In this document: positions 1-8,921 of the stretch, one piece after another
Numbering within the stretch: position 1 is the stretch's first letter
How the letters are laid out: every line of letters starts with the position of its first letter
DNA from: Halomonas alkalicola
GTDB lineage: Bacteria > Pseudomonadota > Gammaproteobacteria > Pseudomonadales > Halomonadaceae
Assembly: GCF_030704205.1 (NCBI RefSeq)
Contig: NZ_CP131913.1
Location: 1,116,001 to 1,180,000, forward strand
Reading direction: 5' to 3'
Length of the DNA stretch: 64,000 nt
Position numbers and translations under genes: made by a program
The notes under the pieces: generated by a model
The model's input: the letters and a program-made list of their open reading frames with translations, nothing else
Told to the model about the DNA's origin: nothing
Databases searched by the model: none

Positions 1-2
1 TG

Positions 3-137
3 GGGGTGGCCATGCTGATCGTGCTGTGGCGCGGCAACCCCTTCGGCACCGGCACCTGGCTGCTGCTGCTGCCGATGGGGCTCTGTCTCGGCCTGCACCT
101 GTTCATGCACCGCCACAGCCACCGAAACGATGAATGA
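3..137 (+). CDS. 3' end of a small DUF2933-type membrane protein (partial)
   Basis: The open frame enters from the left edge (first full codon at base 3) and ends at TGA 135-137, giving 44 residues. The visible part is a hydrophobic helix of about 20 residues (WLLLLPMGLCLGLHLFMH) followed by a His-rich tail, HRHSHRND. A short protein with one or two membrane helices and a His-rich end is typical of the DUF2933 family, which often sits in copper and other heavy-metal resistance clusters. The downstream genes (Cys-rich small protein, YVTN propeller, DUF411) fit that setting. The N-terminus is outside the window, so the family call is tentative. Confidence 0.55.
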   Translation, partial: GVAMLIVLWRGNPFGTGTWLLLLPMGLCLGLHLFMHRHSHRNDE

Positions 138-244
138 CCCGCGTCCTCGTTCCCGCTTCGCGATTCGCCCGGGAAGTTGCCTTGGATCAATGCAGCTCGA
201 GCCACCAAGAGGTAAGCTGAAGGCCTGACTCAAGGGAGTTCCTC

Positions 245-562
245 ATGCACCGGCTCATTCGGACATCAGCAACACAGCGCACAGGAGGCCGCCTGCTGGC
301 CCTCCTGCTCGCGCTGCTGTTGGCGGTGACCGCGCTGTCGAGCCATGGCGCCATGGAGAGCCACCAGGCCGATTGCGGCCTCGTCGCGCAGGTACAGCTG
401 CTCGACGCTGATACCCCGGACGAGCACCGCTGCGCCAGCTGCGCCGCGCTGCCGCCCTCCATCGACCTGGCCACGGCTGCCCCTCACTTCCCGGCCCTCG
501 CCCCGGCGCTGGCCGTGATCGCCCACCGCCCCCTGCCCCCGCGGCGCCCTCCCAGAGCCTGA
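245..562 (+). CDS. Small exported Cys-containing protein (DUF2946-like)
   Basis: A 105-residue protein with a basic start and a long hydrophobic stretch (about residues 15-33), read as a signal peptide or membrane anchor. After it come Cys44 and a CxxC pair (CASC, Cys63 and Cys66), followed by a Pro/Ala/Arg-rich tail. The start is supported by an AAGGGAG ribosome site just upstream. This arrangement resembles the short DUF2946 proteins found beside copper-resistance genes, where the cysteines are presumed to bind metal. Function is not established. It sits 87 bp before the YVTN protein on the same strand and is probably part of the same metal-response group. Confidence 0.55.
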   Translation: MHRLIRTSATQRTGGRLLALLLALLLAVTALSSHGAMESHQADCGLVAQVQLLDADTPDEHRCASCAALPPSIDLATAAPHFPALAPALAVIAHRPLPPRRPPRA

Positions 563-649
563 TCGAACGAAGACGGCCCGGCCGTCGGACCGCGACACCG
601 TTCGCTGCGACACCGCTCGCATTATGGTTACGTTCCTCAGGAGTACATC

Positions 650-1756
650 ATGTCTATCCGTTTTTCATCGGCCGCAACGGCGCGCCAGGCATTCCTGCCT
701 TCCTCATTGACGCTCACCGGCAACCACCGGCTCCTCGGCTGGCTCATGGCCGCCGGGCTGGCCCTCTCCAGCCCCCCGGCTCTCGCCGGCGAGAGTCCCG
801 CCGGCAGCGTGGTCACCGCCGACGAGCGCGGCGCCTCGTTGACCCACATCGACCTGGGCAACGGCACCGCCTCTCGCCATGCCATCGGCATAGCCCCCCA
901 CAACGTTCAGATCAGCGATTCCGGCCGCTACCTGATGGCCGTGGGGGAGCCGGCAGCCGACGACCACGGCCATGGCCATGACGGCGGCCATGCCCACGGT
1001 GATGCCCCCGGCAAGCTCAAGCTCTACCCCTCCCATGACCCGAGCGGCGCTCCCCTGGCCAGCATCGACGTGGGCAGCCACCCGTCCCATGTGGTCAGTG
1101 ACCTGGAAGGCCGCTTCGCCTTCGTCACCAATGCGGGGGACAACAGCGTCTCGGTCGTGGACCTGGAGGCAAAGGAGAGCGTGGCGACCATCGCCACCGG
1201 TGAGTATCCCCACGGACTGCGTCTGAGTCCCGATGGCCAGGAGCTCTATGTGGCCAACGTCCTGGATGGCAGCGTATCAATCATCGATGTCGAAGCGCGG
1301 GAAGAGGTCGCTCGCCTGCCGGTCGGCCAGGCTCCCGTGCAAGTGGGCTTCACCCCGGATGGCACCCGGGTCTTCGTCTCATTACGGGACGAGAACCGCG
1401 TGGCCGTCATCGACACCAACCGCCGCGAGGTCGTCGAGCGCATCGAGGTGGGCCGGCTGCCGATCCAGGTACACGCCACCCCGGATGGACGCTACATGCT
1501 GGTGGCCAATGAGGGCACTGAGGACGAGCCCGATAACCGGGTCTCGGTCATCGCTCTCGACAGCCTGGCGGTGGTGGCCACCCATGAGGTCGGTGCCGGT
1601 GCCCACGGTGTTAGCGTCGATGATTCCGGGCGCTTCGCCTTCGTGACCAGCCTCTATGACGACAGCCTCTCGGTCATCGACCTGGAAGCCGGCGCCGTCA
1701 TCAGCCGCCACGACACTGGCCAGGGTCCCAACGGCGTGACCTGGGTCAACCACTGA
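650..1756 (+). CDS. Exported YVTN-family beta-propeller protein with His-rich insert
   Basis: A 368-residue protein with a long signal peptide (cleavage likely after ALA at residue 46) followed by repeated blade motifs of the YVTN/cytochrome D1-like type. These can be seen as recurring segments of the form SHVVSDLEGRFAFVTN, GLRLSPDGQELYVAN, QVHATPDGRYMLVANEG and VSVDDSGRFAFVTS. A His/Asp/Gly-rich insert lies between blades at residues 105-117 (DDHGHGHDGGHAHGD) and looks like a metal-binding loop. The start has an AGGAG ribosome site 7 nt upstream. Such propellers usually act in the periplasm as binding or scaffold proteins. The neighbours point to metal, probably copper, handling. Enzymatic activity is not implied by anything visible. 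Confidence 0.8.
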   Translation: MSIRFSSAATARQAFLPSSLTLTGNHRLLGWLMAAGLALSSPPALAGESPAGSVVTADERGASLTHIDLGNGTASRHAIGIAPHNVQISDSGRYLMAVGEPAADDHGHGHDGGHAHGDAPGKLKLYPSHDPSGAPLASIDVGSHPSHVVSDLEGRFAFVTNAGDNSVSVVDLEAKESVATIATGEYPHGLRLSPDGQELYVANVLDGSVSIIDVEAREEVARLPVGQAPVQVGFTPDGTRVFVSLRDENRVAVIDTNRREVVERIEVGRLPIQVHATPDGRYMLVANEGTEDEPDNRVSVIALDSLAVVATHEVGAGAHGVSVDDSGRFAFVTSLYDDSLSVIDLEAGAVISRHDTGQGPNGVTWVNH

Positions 1757-1770
1757 GAGGAACCAAGACC

Positions 1771-1932
1771 ATGATCGCGCATTGTACCGCCCTGATGGGC
1801 AACCTGCCTTGGCTGGCCTGGGTCATGCCCATCGCCATGCTCACCCTGCTCGGCCTCGGCATCGCCGCCCTCGCCAAGTACCTGTTCACCTCCCGCCCCA
1901 CGTCCCGCGACCTTCCGGAGGCCCGCCCATGA
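1771..1932 (+). CDS. 53-residue single-helix membrane protein
   Basis: A short frame from ATG 1771 to TGA 1930-1932. It begins 14 nt after the YVTN gene stop, where a GAGAGGAACC stretch can serve as the ribosome site, and overlaps the DUF411 gene by the sequence ATGA, so it is placed as a coupled operon member. The protein is mostly one hydrophobic helix (about residues 12-38, WLAWVMPIAMLTLLGLGI) with a short charged C-terminal tail. I do not recognise a family. Its position between two exported metal-cluster proteins suggests an accessory membrane subunit of the same system; this is inference. Confidence 0.6.
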   Translation: MIAHCTALMGNLPWLAWVMPIAMLTLLGLGIAALAKYLFTSRPTSRDLPEARP

Positions 1933-2369
1933 ATCGCTTAGGCTCCACCCTCCTGCTCTCCGCCGCCCTGCTGCTGGGCGCCGGCACCGCCCACGCCGCC
2001 CTGCCCGACAAGGCGACCATGTTCAAGAACCCGGAATGCGGCTGCTGCGACGAGTACGCCCGCCAGCTCGAGGCCCGCGGGGTCGAGGTGAAGATCGTCG
2101 ACGATATCGAGGTGGGCAAGATCAAGCAGCGCGTCGGCCTGCCCTTCGGCCTCGGCTCCTGCCACACCATCCAGATGGGCGGCTACGCCATCGAGGGGCA
2201 TGTGCCCTTCGCGGCGGTGGAGAAACTCTTCGAGGAGCGCCCGGACACCCGTGGCATCGGCCTGGCCGGCATGCCCATCGGTACCCCCGGCATGCCCGGG
2301 CCCAAGCAGGGCGACTGGGATGTCTACCAGTTCCGCGACGGCGAGGCCTCGCCCTTCATGACCCTCTGA
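1929..2369 (+). CDS. DUF411 periplasmic metal-binding protein
   Basis: A 146-residue protein. The start at 1929 is chosen because it gives a clean signal peptide (cleavage after AHA, residue 23) and an ATGA overlap with the preceding small gene; a longer upstream frame lacks these. The mature part opens with the DUF411 signature: a Cys cluster at Cys37, Cys39 and Cys40 (NPECGCCDEYA), followed by the LxxxG-V-V core. Cys78-His79 (GSCHT) and a His in EGHVP follow. DUF411 proteins are frequent in copper and silver resistance islands and are presumed to bind metal in the periplasm. Length is typical for the family. It ends the plus-strand metal cluster and is followed by a strong hairpin. Confidence 0.85.
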   Translation: MNRLGSTLLLSAALLLGAGTAHAALPDKATMFKNPECGCCDEYARQLEARGVEVKIVDDIEVGKIKQRVGLPFGLGSCHTIQMGGYAIEGHVPFAAVEKLFEERPDTRGIGLAGMPIGTPGMPGPKQGDWDVYQFRDGEASPFMTL

Positions 2370-2392
2370 GCCAGCGGGCCATGCCGGCCCTC

Positions 2393-2424
2393 GACGCCGC
2401 CCCGGCCAGCGCCGGGGCGGCGTC
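2393..2424. terminator. Strong hairpin between convergent genes
   Basis: A perfect 14-bp GC-rich stem (GACGCCGCCCCGGC / GCCGGGGCGGCGTC) with a CAGC loop. It lies 24 nt after the DUF411 stop and 48 nt beyond the stop of the convergent hydrolase gene. There is no T-run on either side, so it is read as a terminator-like hairpin that could serve both directions. Confidence 0.6.
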
Positions 2425-2446
2425 GGGGCGGCGTCGGGGCGGCGTC
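2414..2446. repeat. Three tandem copies of an 11-bp unit
   Basis: GGGGCGGCGTC occurs three times head to tail (2414-2424, 2425-2435, 2436-2446). The first copy is also the 3' arm of the hairpin, so the array looks like a slippage expansion of the terminator arm. Confidence 0.85.
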
Positions 2447-2472
2447 GTCTCAAGGGCCAGGCCGCTGGCGGC

Positions 2473-3939
2473 TCACTCCCAGGGCTCGATGCCCAGGTAG
2501 AGTCGCCCCTTGAACCCCTTGCGGCTGGTCAGCGGCACGTAGTGCCCTCGCGCATCCTCCTTGACCGGCCGCCCGCGCCCCTCGCCCCAGTCCTCGTCGC
2601 CGAGGATATAGCGCAGCCGCCCGCCCCCGGCAGCGGCGGTGGCCAGGATCACCACCTTCTCGCGGAAGAGGTTCTCCTCCGGCACCCGGCGGCTGACGAA
2701 CCAGCGCCCCCCCACCTTGAACTCGGTGCTGCGCACGGCGATGTCGGCCGTCAGCATCATGGTGCGCCCCTGGGTGACGGTGATCCTCGTGCTGTCCAGG
2801 TAGACGGAGAAGAGCACCGGGTGACGGGCATGGTCATGGCCGGCCCGCTCGGGATGGAACATCTCGTCATAGCGACGGAAGATCGCCGAGTCATGCTCCA
2901 CCCGGCGCTCCGAGAGCGCCACCGGCGGAAAGAGCCGCGGCATCACCGTGCACTCGAAGTGGTAGCTGCCCTCGATGTCGTTCCCCTCGTCGCGGGCCTG
3001 CTGCAGCGAGGGCGGCAGCGGCAGGTGGTCGACCACCAGCTGCCCCTGCATGCGGGCATCGCCGAACAGGAAGCGCGTCAGGTTGAGGTAGCCGGCCTCG
3101 GAGTTGACCATGCCGAAGGGGCCGCTGTGGGCCAGGTAGAGATGCACCCGAGGGGCGTCCTCGACCCAGGCGCAGTCGGTCTTCACCAGGCCGTCGCTGC
3201 GTGCGCCCACCACATGGCGAGTGGCGTTATAGTCGCGGTGGTTGGTGCCCACCAGGCAGAAGAAGCGCTCCGGCGGGAAGTGTCCCCCCAGGCGGTTGAC
3301 CCGGCCCCCGCGCGGGGAGAGCTTGAGGTAGCCGGCGATGCTCTTGCGGTTGAAGTTGCTGATGTCCCAGAGGCCCAGGAAGCGCGGCACGTTGAACCCG
3401 GCCATCTCGATGCCATCGTGGGGGGTGCCGTAGGTGAAGACCTTGTCGACGCAGGCGCGCGCCTCGGCGCTGCCCGCCTCGGGGTTCTGCAGCAGGCAGC
3501 GGCAGACCAGCCCGCCCATGGAGTGGGCCACCAGGTAGACCTTGAAGGCTTCCCGCGCCTCCTCATCGTCGCCGCAGATCCGCTCGCGCAGCCAGAGGAT
3601 CCGCTCGGAGAGCGCCCGGGCCGCCTCGGGGATCGAGGGGCGCTGCCCCTCACCGCCCTCCCCCTCGTAGTAGCGGTGGATCAGCAGGGTCCGGCGGGGC
3701 AGCCGGTCCTCGCGCTCCGCCCCCTCGGCGTAGACGTCCCGGTAGCCGTGATCCTTCATCAGGCGGATCACCGGCGACTCGAAGATCAGGGAGTCGAACG
3801 CCCCGCTGGGCCCCTGGCGTACCCGGGTCGCCCCCAGGTTGAAACCCATGTAGGGCGTGTTGATGGTCGCCTCGATCTCGCTGTCACGCATGGCGAAGCC
3901 GCGCACGTAGATGATGGGGTGGTAGTACTCCTGGGTCAT
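2473..3939 (-). CDS. Alpha/beta-hydrolase, esterase/lipase-like
   Basis: A 488-residue protein that begins with a hydrolase-type first strand (HPIIYVRGFAM) and carries the nucleophile elbow AHSMGGLVCR with Ser140. It is followed by FTYGTPHDGIEMAGF, as in PGAP1/lipase-type serine hydrolases. A His in YLAHSGPFGM is a candidate for the catalytic His. No signal peptide is apparent, so it is probably cytoplasmic. The C-terminal 180 residues are beta-rich and charged and do not match a domain I know. A GAGGAG ribosome site supports the start. It lies 174 nt downstream of trkA on the same strand, but nothing ties it functionally to potassium uptake. The substrate is unknown. Confidence 0.75.
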   Translation of the reverse strand: MTQEYYHPIIYVRGFAMRDSEIEATINTPYMGFNLGATRVRQGPSGAFDSLIFESPVIRLMKDHGYRDVYAEGAEREDRLPRRTLLIHRYYEGEGGEGQRPSIPEAARALSERILWLRERICGDDEEAREAFKVYLVAHSMGGLVCRCLLQNPEAGSAEARACVDKVFTYGTPHDGIEMAGFNVPRFLGLWDISNFNRKSIAGYLKLSPRGGRVNRLGGHFPPERFFCLVGTNHRDYNATRHVVGARSDGLVKTDCAWVEDAPRVHLYLAHSGPFGMVNSEAGYLNLTRFLFGDARMQGQLVVDHLPLPPSLQQARDEGNDIEGSYHFECTVMPRLFPPVALSERRVEHDSAIFRRYDEMFHPERAGHDHARHPVLFSVYLDSTRITVTQGRTMMLTADIAVRSTEFKVGGRWFVSRRVPEENLFREKVVILATAAAGGGRLRYILGDEDWGEGRGRPVKEDARGHYVPLTSRKGFKGRLYLGIEPWE

Positions 3940-4113
3940 GCTGACGCTCCTCTGCCGGCAGAAATCCGCGCCGGGTGGCCCCAGTCGCCGCGGGGGTCGC
4001 CGGGCAAGCGGCTGGCGGACCCCATGCGCATCCCTACTGCCTGGAGCCCTCGATGGCGTTCCTGATCAGCGTAGACCAGGAAAGCCACCCGGTTGGCGAG
4101 GTCTGACTCCCTG

Positions 4114-5487
4114 TCAGAAGAAGGTCAGGCCGACCTGGAACAGCCGCTCGACGTCGCGGATGCGGCGCTTGTCGATCACGAACAGGATCAGGTGGTCGCG
4201 GGACTCCACCACCACGTCGTCGTGGGCGATCAGCACCTCCTTGCCGCGCACGATGGCACCGATGGTGGTGCCGCGGGGCAGGTCGATCTCGCCGATGGCG
4301 CGGCCCACTACCTTCGACGACTGGGTGTCGCCGTGGGCGATGGCCTCGATGGCCTCGGCGGCGCCGCGACGCAGCGAGTGCACGTTGACGATGTCGCCGC
4401 GGCGCACGTGGGTCAGCAGGCTGCCGATGGTGGCCTGCTGCGGCGAGATGGCGATGTCGATCTCGCCGCCCTGCACCAGGTCGACGTAGGCGGCGTTGTT
4501 GATCAGCGTGAGGACCTTCTTGGCGCCCATGCGCTTGGCCAGCATCGACGACATGATGTTGACCTCGTCGTCGTTGGTCAGCGCGCAGAAGATGTCGCAC
4601 TCCTCGATGTTCTCCTCTTCCAGCAGGCGCTTGTTGGTGGCGCTGCCGTGCAGCACCACGGTGCGGTTGAGGCGTTCGGAGAGCACCGTGCAGCGCTCCA
4701 GGCCGTGCTCGATGATCTTGACCTGGTGGCTGTGCTCGAGGTGTTCGGCGAGACGCTCGCCGATGTTGCCGCCGCCGGCGATCACCACCCGGCGGAAGTC
4801 GCGGTCGACCCGGCGCAGCTCGCTCATCACCGCGCGGATGTCGCGCCGGGCGGCGATGAAGAAGACCTCGTCGTCGGCCTCGATCACGGTGTCGCCACGC
4901 GGGATGATCGGCCGTTTGCGGCGGTAGATGGCCGCCACCCGGGTGTCGACGCTGGGCATGTGGCGACGCAGGAAGCCGAGGTCCTGACCCACCAGCGGGC
5001 CGCCGTAGTAGGCCTTGACCGCCACCAGTTGCACCAGGCCGCCGGCGAACTCCAGCACCTGCAGCGCCCCGGGGTGCTCGATCAACCGGCGGATGTGGTC
5101 GGTGACCACCTGCTCGGGGCTGATCAGCACGTCGATGGGTACCGCCTCGTGGGCGAACAGCCCCTTGCGGGTGAGGTAGGCGGTGGCACGCACCCGGGCG
5201 ATCTTGGTGGGGGTGCGAAACAGGGTGTGGGCGACCTGGCAGGCGATCATGTTGACCTCGTCCTGGCTGGTCACCGCGATCAGCATGTCGGCGTCTTCGC
5301 AGCCGGCCTGGCGCAGCACCACGGGGTAGGAGCCGGGGCCCACCACGGTGCGGATGTCGAGCCGGGTGTGCAGCTCGCGCAGCCGTTCGCCGTCGGTGTC
5401 CACCACGGTGATGTCGTTCTCCTCGCGGGCCAGGTGTTCGGCCAGCGTGCCGCCGACCTGGCCAGCCCCCAGGATGATGATTTTCAT
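4114..5487 (-). CDS. trkA: Trk potassium uptake regulatory subunit TrkA
   Basis: A 457-residue peripheral membrane protein that gates the TrkH-type potassium channel through NAD(H)/nucleotide binding. It has the usual duplicated layout: an RCK/TrkA-N domain with the Rossmann motif GAGQVGG (residues 7-13), a TrkA-C domain, and a second Rossmann domain with [15 protein letters not shown] plus a second TrkA-C. Length matches the family (about 458). A longer frame exists upstream, but [10 protein letters not shown] is the conserved start and an AAGGGA ribosome site lies inside the 3' end of kdpE. Only 4 nt separate it from the kdpE stop, so it is probably translated from the kdp transcript as well as any trkH transcript. 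Its GC content (72% in 4741-4800) is clearly higher than that of kdpE. Confidence 0.95.
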   Translation of the reverse strand: MKIIILGAGQVGGTLAEHLAREENDITVVDTDGERLRELHTRLDIRTVVGPGSYPVVLRQAGCEDADMLIAVTSQDEVNMIACQVAHTLFRTPTKIARVRATAYLTRKGLFAHEAVPIDVLISPEQVVTDHIRRLIEHPGALQVLEFAGGLVQLVAVKAYYGGPLVGQDLGFLRRHMPSVDTRVAAIYRRKRPIIPRGDTVIEADDEVFFIAARRDIRAVMSELRRVDRDFRRVVIAGGGNIGERLAEHLEHSHQVKIIEHGLERCTVLSERLNRTVVLHGSATNKRLLEEENIEECDIFCALTNDDEVNIMSSMLAKRMGAKKVLTLINNAAYVDLVQGGEIDIAISPQQATIGSLLTHVRRGDIVNVHSLRRGAAEAIEAIAHGDTQSSKVVGRAIGEIDLPRGTTIGAIVRGKEVLIAHDDVVVESRDHLILFVIDKRRIRDVERLFQVGLTFF

Positions 5488-5491
5488 AAAA

Positions 5492-6229
5492 TTATTCCCT
5501 TTTACCGACCGAGTCGTGAGTGCCATCCGGCTCTACGAGCAGGCGATAGCCTATGCCGGCTTCAGTTTGCAGGAGGTAAGGTGCTTGAGTGTTATCCCCG
5601 AGTTTCTGCCTCAGACGGCTGACAACGATTCTGAGGTAATGGGTATCTTCAATATGGGTTGGCCCCCAGATTTCCCTTAGCAGTTGAGTCTGGGTCACCA
5701 CGCGTCCGGCATGACGACAGAGGCGCTCAAGAAGTGCATATTCCTTCGGTGTTAAACGGACCTCTTCCTCGCCTAGATGTACCAGACGCTTCCCCAAGTC
5801 GATATGCAGTCGGTCGTGGCTAAAATGAATGGCCAATGATTCGCCGCTTTGACTCGCTTTGAAACGCAGCATTCTTCTGACCCTGGCCAATAGCTCCTGA
5901 ATGCCGAAAGGTTTGGTGACATAATCGTTCGCTCCATTATCCAGAGCTCGCACCTTCTCCTCTTCACGCTCACGTACGGAAACGACAATTACCGGCACGT
6001 CGCTTTGAGTACGCAACGCCTCCAGAATCTCCTGGCCGTCCAGATCCGGCAGCCCTAGATCCAGCAAAATCAAATCTGGCGCACACTCAATGGCCTTGAA
6101 CAAGCCCTCGCTTCCCGTCTCGGCTTCAATTACCTCGAAGCCTTGCGACGTAAGGCTAATACGCAAGAAGCGACGGATCTGCCGCTCATCATCCACCACC
6201 AGGATGCGTCCCTTGACCTCTTCACCCAT
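5492..6229 (-). CDS. kdpE: Response regulator KdpE
   Basis: A 245-residue OmpR/PhoB-type regulator that activates kdpFABC when phosphorylated by KdpD. The receiver domain has the acidic pair at DDE (residues 13-15), phospho-acceptor Asp57 ([10 protein letters not shown]) and Lys106 (VTKPFG). The C-terminal winged-helix domain includes [12 protein letters not shown] and [10 protein letters not shown]. The start [10 protein letters not shown] is preferred because it overlaps the kdpD stop by 8 nt; an upstream frame exists but runs inside kdpD. Base composition is low for this window (48% GC in 5881-5940), consistent with acquisition of the kdp block by transfer. Confidence 0.95.
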   Translation of the reverse strand: MGEEVKGRILVVDDERQIRRFLRISLTSQGFEVIEAETGSEGLFKAIECAPDLILLDLGLPDLDGQEILEALRTQSDVPVIVVSVREREEEKVRALDNGANDYVTKPFGIQELLARVRRMLRFKASQSGESLAIHFSHDRLHIDLGKRLVHLGEEEVRLTPKEYALLERLCRHAGRVVTQTQLLREIWGPTHIEDTHYLRIVVSRLRQKLGDNTQAPYLLQTEAGIGYRLLVEPDGTHDSVGKRE

Positions 6230-8912
6230 CGCCCGCCTCCATGGTGTTCGACTCCAGGGGTAAACGAATCTCGATGCAGGTGCCCTCTCCGGTTGGGCTG
6301 ACCAGAGCACGGATCTGTCCACCGTGTGCGCCAATCATGCCACGACAGATCGCCAACCCCAGCCCACTTCCGTGGCGCCCTCGATCACCTTCCCCACCGG
6401 TAAAGAACATGTCGAAGACCCGCTCGCGCAAATCGGCAGGAATGCCCGGCCCCTGGTCGATGACGCGTAGCCACAGCCAATCGCTTTCCATGCCGGCAAC
6501 AATGGTAAGGCGCCCATGTACTGGCGAAAAGCGCGCCGCATTGTCCAGAATGTTCACGAACGCCTGCTCAATCAACGCCGGATGCACATAGAGAAGCGGC
6601 AAGTCATCAGGCCAGCTGCATACCAATTCATGTCCTTCCAGTTGAGGCCCCAGACGCTTGATGGCCGCGGCTATCAAGTCATCGAGCGCGACCCAGTCTC
6701 GCTCTATCTTCAAGGTTCCGTGCCCTAGCCGCGTCATGTCGAGCAGGTTCTGAATGTAGCGATTGAGCCGCTCACTCTCGCCCAGAATGCCATCAAGCAG
6801 TTCATACCGATCGGTCTCGGTCAGTTGTGCCTCGAGCTCCCGCAACGTGCTGGCCGACCCGATGATGGAGGCCAGCGGCGTACGCAGATCGTGAGAAACC
6901 GATGCGAGCAATGCCGAACGCAAGCGCTCGTTTTCTTCCGACAACCGTGCCGCCCCGAGATCTGCCACCAGGCGGGTGCGCTCCAGCGCCATGGCCAATT
7001 GGCTAAGCAGCGTAGCGAGCAACGCCTCCTCCTCTGGCGACAACAGGGCCTCACGTTGCTCGAGATTCAAGGCGACGATGCCCAAAACATGCCCGTGTTC
7101 CTTGAGCGGCAACAGTCGCCAACCCTGCCCGCTCAACGTATCGGTCCCTTGGCCACGGGGCTTGGCATGCTGCCAGCTCCAGGCTGCAGCAAGCAGTGCC
7201 GCTTCCGGTAGCCGTGTGGCAGGTGGCTCGGCCTGGCTGACCCGTACCCCCTCCGCACCGGCCTGCCGCTCCAGAAAGGCTACGGGCACATGTAGCCATT
7301 GCTCCAGCGTCTTGAGCCCGACTTGGCGAACGCTATCGCCATCCGTCGCCACCGCCAGCGATTGCACATACGCCAGCAGGCGATGGGTCTGGTCACGACT
7401 CTCACGGAGTGCCAATAGGCGGCGGCGACCACGGCCGGCCAGCTGGCCAACCGCTACCGCTACCGCCAAGAAGAATACTACGGTCAGGATCTGATCCCGC
7501 TCGACCATCACCAGCGTCAACTTGGGCTCAGTGAAGAAAAAGTTGAAAGCCAGAGAGCCCAGCAGAGCGCTGCACATGGCAGCCCCGGTGCCCGCCAGCA
7601 GCGCGCTGATAAGGACAGCACCGAGGAATAGCAACGACAAGTCTGCAAGAGAAAACCAGTTTTGCACACTCAGGGCCAGACCGAGTGCAGCCAGCGTAGC
7701 CCCTAGTGCCACAATGCCGGCGGTCCAACTAGCGGGAGAGAATCGGTGCCTTGCCCGCCAGCGCGGGCGACGCTCCGTTTCGGCCACCACTACCAGGTCG
7801 AAGGCACCACCGCTGGTCAGCAATCGTCGCGCCAAGGGGCGGCGCCAGAGGCGCCACCCCGAAGGACGCGACCGTCCCACCACCAAGGTGGTCACGTTAT
7901 GTTGACGGGCGTAGTCCAACAGTTCCTGCAGGCGATCGTATCCATACAGACGGCGTGTCTCACCACCGAGACGGTTGACCTGAGCAAACGCATTTTCGAC
8001 CGCGAGGCGGCGCTCGGGATCGTCATGTCCGCGGTCGACATAGACTGCACGCCACGCCGCTCGACGGCGCTCGGCAAGCCGGTGGGCGGCGCGAACCAAC
8101 GCTGCATCCTCACTCCCCCCACTCAGCGCCACCAATAGATGCGGGCGCACGGGCCAGGGCCCCGTCTCACCGCTTGCGCCCATGGCATCGCGCACATCGC
8201 TATCCACACGCTCTGCCATGGTCTGTAGCGCCAATTCGCGCAGCGCATTGAGATTAGGCTCGCTGAAGTAGCCCTCCATGGCTGCTCGCGCCTGCTCCGG
8301 CACGTAGACCTTGCCCTGGCGCAGCCGCTTCAGCAATTCATCCGGCGTAAGATCGACCAGCGAGACATCGCGAGCCCGCTCGAGCAGAGCATCCGGTACG
8401 GTCTCACGCATGCGCACGCCGGTAATACGCGCCACGGCATCGTTGAGGCTTTCCAAATGCTGCACATTGACGGTAGTCCACACGTCGATGCCAGCATCCA
8501 GCAGCTCCTCGATGTCCTGGTAGCGGCGCGGATGGCGGCTCCCCGGAATGTTGCGATGAGCCAGCTCGTCCACCAGCAGGATCGCGGGACGCCTTGCCAA
8601 GGCCGCGTCCGGATCGAACTCCTCGAAGGTGCGCCCATGGTGGGTCATCCGCGCCAATGGCAGCCGGACCATTCCCTCGCAAAGCGCTTCGGTCTCCGCA
8701 CGTCCATGGGACTCGACGATGCCGATGACCACGTCCTCACCGGCAGCAACACGCTCCCTGGCGGCACACAGCATGGCATAGGTCTTTCCTACGCCTGGCG
8801 CCGCCCCCAGAAAGATACGCAGAGCACCGCGCGCCTCCCGGCGCACGGTTTGCCTGAGCAGAGCATCCGGGTCGGGGCGCCGCTCGTCGTCGGTGGCCAT
8901 GGTGCTTCCCAC
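6222..8912 (-). CDS. kdpD: Sensor histidine kinase KdpD
   Basis: An 896-residue membrane kinase that senses potassium and osmotic state and phosphorylates KdpE. Visible order: KdpD N-terminal domain with Walker A GAAPGVGKT (residues 36-44); a USP-like domain ending near VVGRSRPSGWRLW; four closely spaced membrane helices (DUF4118); a GAF-like segment; HisKA with the phospho-His at about residue 674 (SHDLRTPLASIIG); and an HATPase with DNAARFS, GPGIP and GSGLGLAI. Length is normal. The GTG at 8912 is taken as start because an AGGAGG site lies 5 nt upstream; the alternative ATG at 8900 would be too far from it. It starts 9 nt after kdpC. Confidence 0.95.
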   Translation of the reverse strand: MGSTMATDDERRPDPDALLRQTVRREARGALRIFLGAAPGVGKTYAMLCAARERVAAGEDVVIGIVESHGRAETEALCEGMVRLPLARMTHHGRTFEEFDPDAALARRPAILLVDELAHRNIPGSRHPRRYQDIEELLDAGIDVWTTVNVQHLESLNDAVARITGVRMRETVPDALLERARDVSLVDLTPDELLKRLRQGKVYVPEQARAAMEGYFSEPNLNALRELALQTMAERVDSDVRDAMGASGETGPWPVRPHLLVALSGGSEDAALVRAAHRLAERRRAAWRAVYVDRGHDDPERRLAVENAFAQVNRLGGETRRLYGYDRLQELLDYARQHNVTTLVVGRSRPSGWRLWRRPLARRLLTSGGAFDLVVVAETERRPRWRARHRFSPASWTAGIVALGATLAALGLALSVQNWFSLADLSLLFLGAVLISALLAGTGAAMCSALLGSLAFNFFFTEPKLTLVMVERDQILTVVFFLAVAVAVGQLAGRGRRRLLALRESRDQTHRLLAYVQSLAVATDGDSVRQVGLKTLEQWLHVPVAFLERQAGAEGVRVSQAEPPATRLPEAALLAAAWSWQHAKPRGQGTDTLSGQGWRLLPLKEHGHVLGIVALNLEQREALLSPEEEALLATLLSQLAMALERTRLVADLGAARLSEENERLRSALLASVSHDLRTPLASIIGSASTLRELEAQLTETDRYELLDGILGESERLNRYIQNLLDMTRLGHGTLKIERDWVALDDLIAAAIKRLGPQLEGHELVCSWPDDLPLLYVHPALIEQAFVNILDNAARFSPVHGRLTIVAGMESDWLWLRVIDQGPGIPADLRERVFDMFFTGGEGDRGRHGSGLGLAICRGMIGAHGGQIRALVSPTGEGTCIEIRLPLESNTMEAGDG

Positions 8913-8921
8913 TCACTCCTC

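Noticed and set aside
4093..5622. Long open frame antisense to trkA
   Set aside because: It mirrors trkA in a high-GC region, has no family motif and no ribosome site; similar antisense frames lie over most large genes here.
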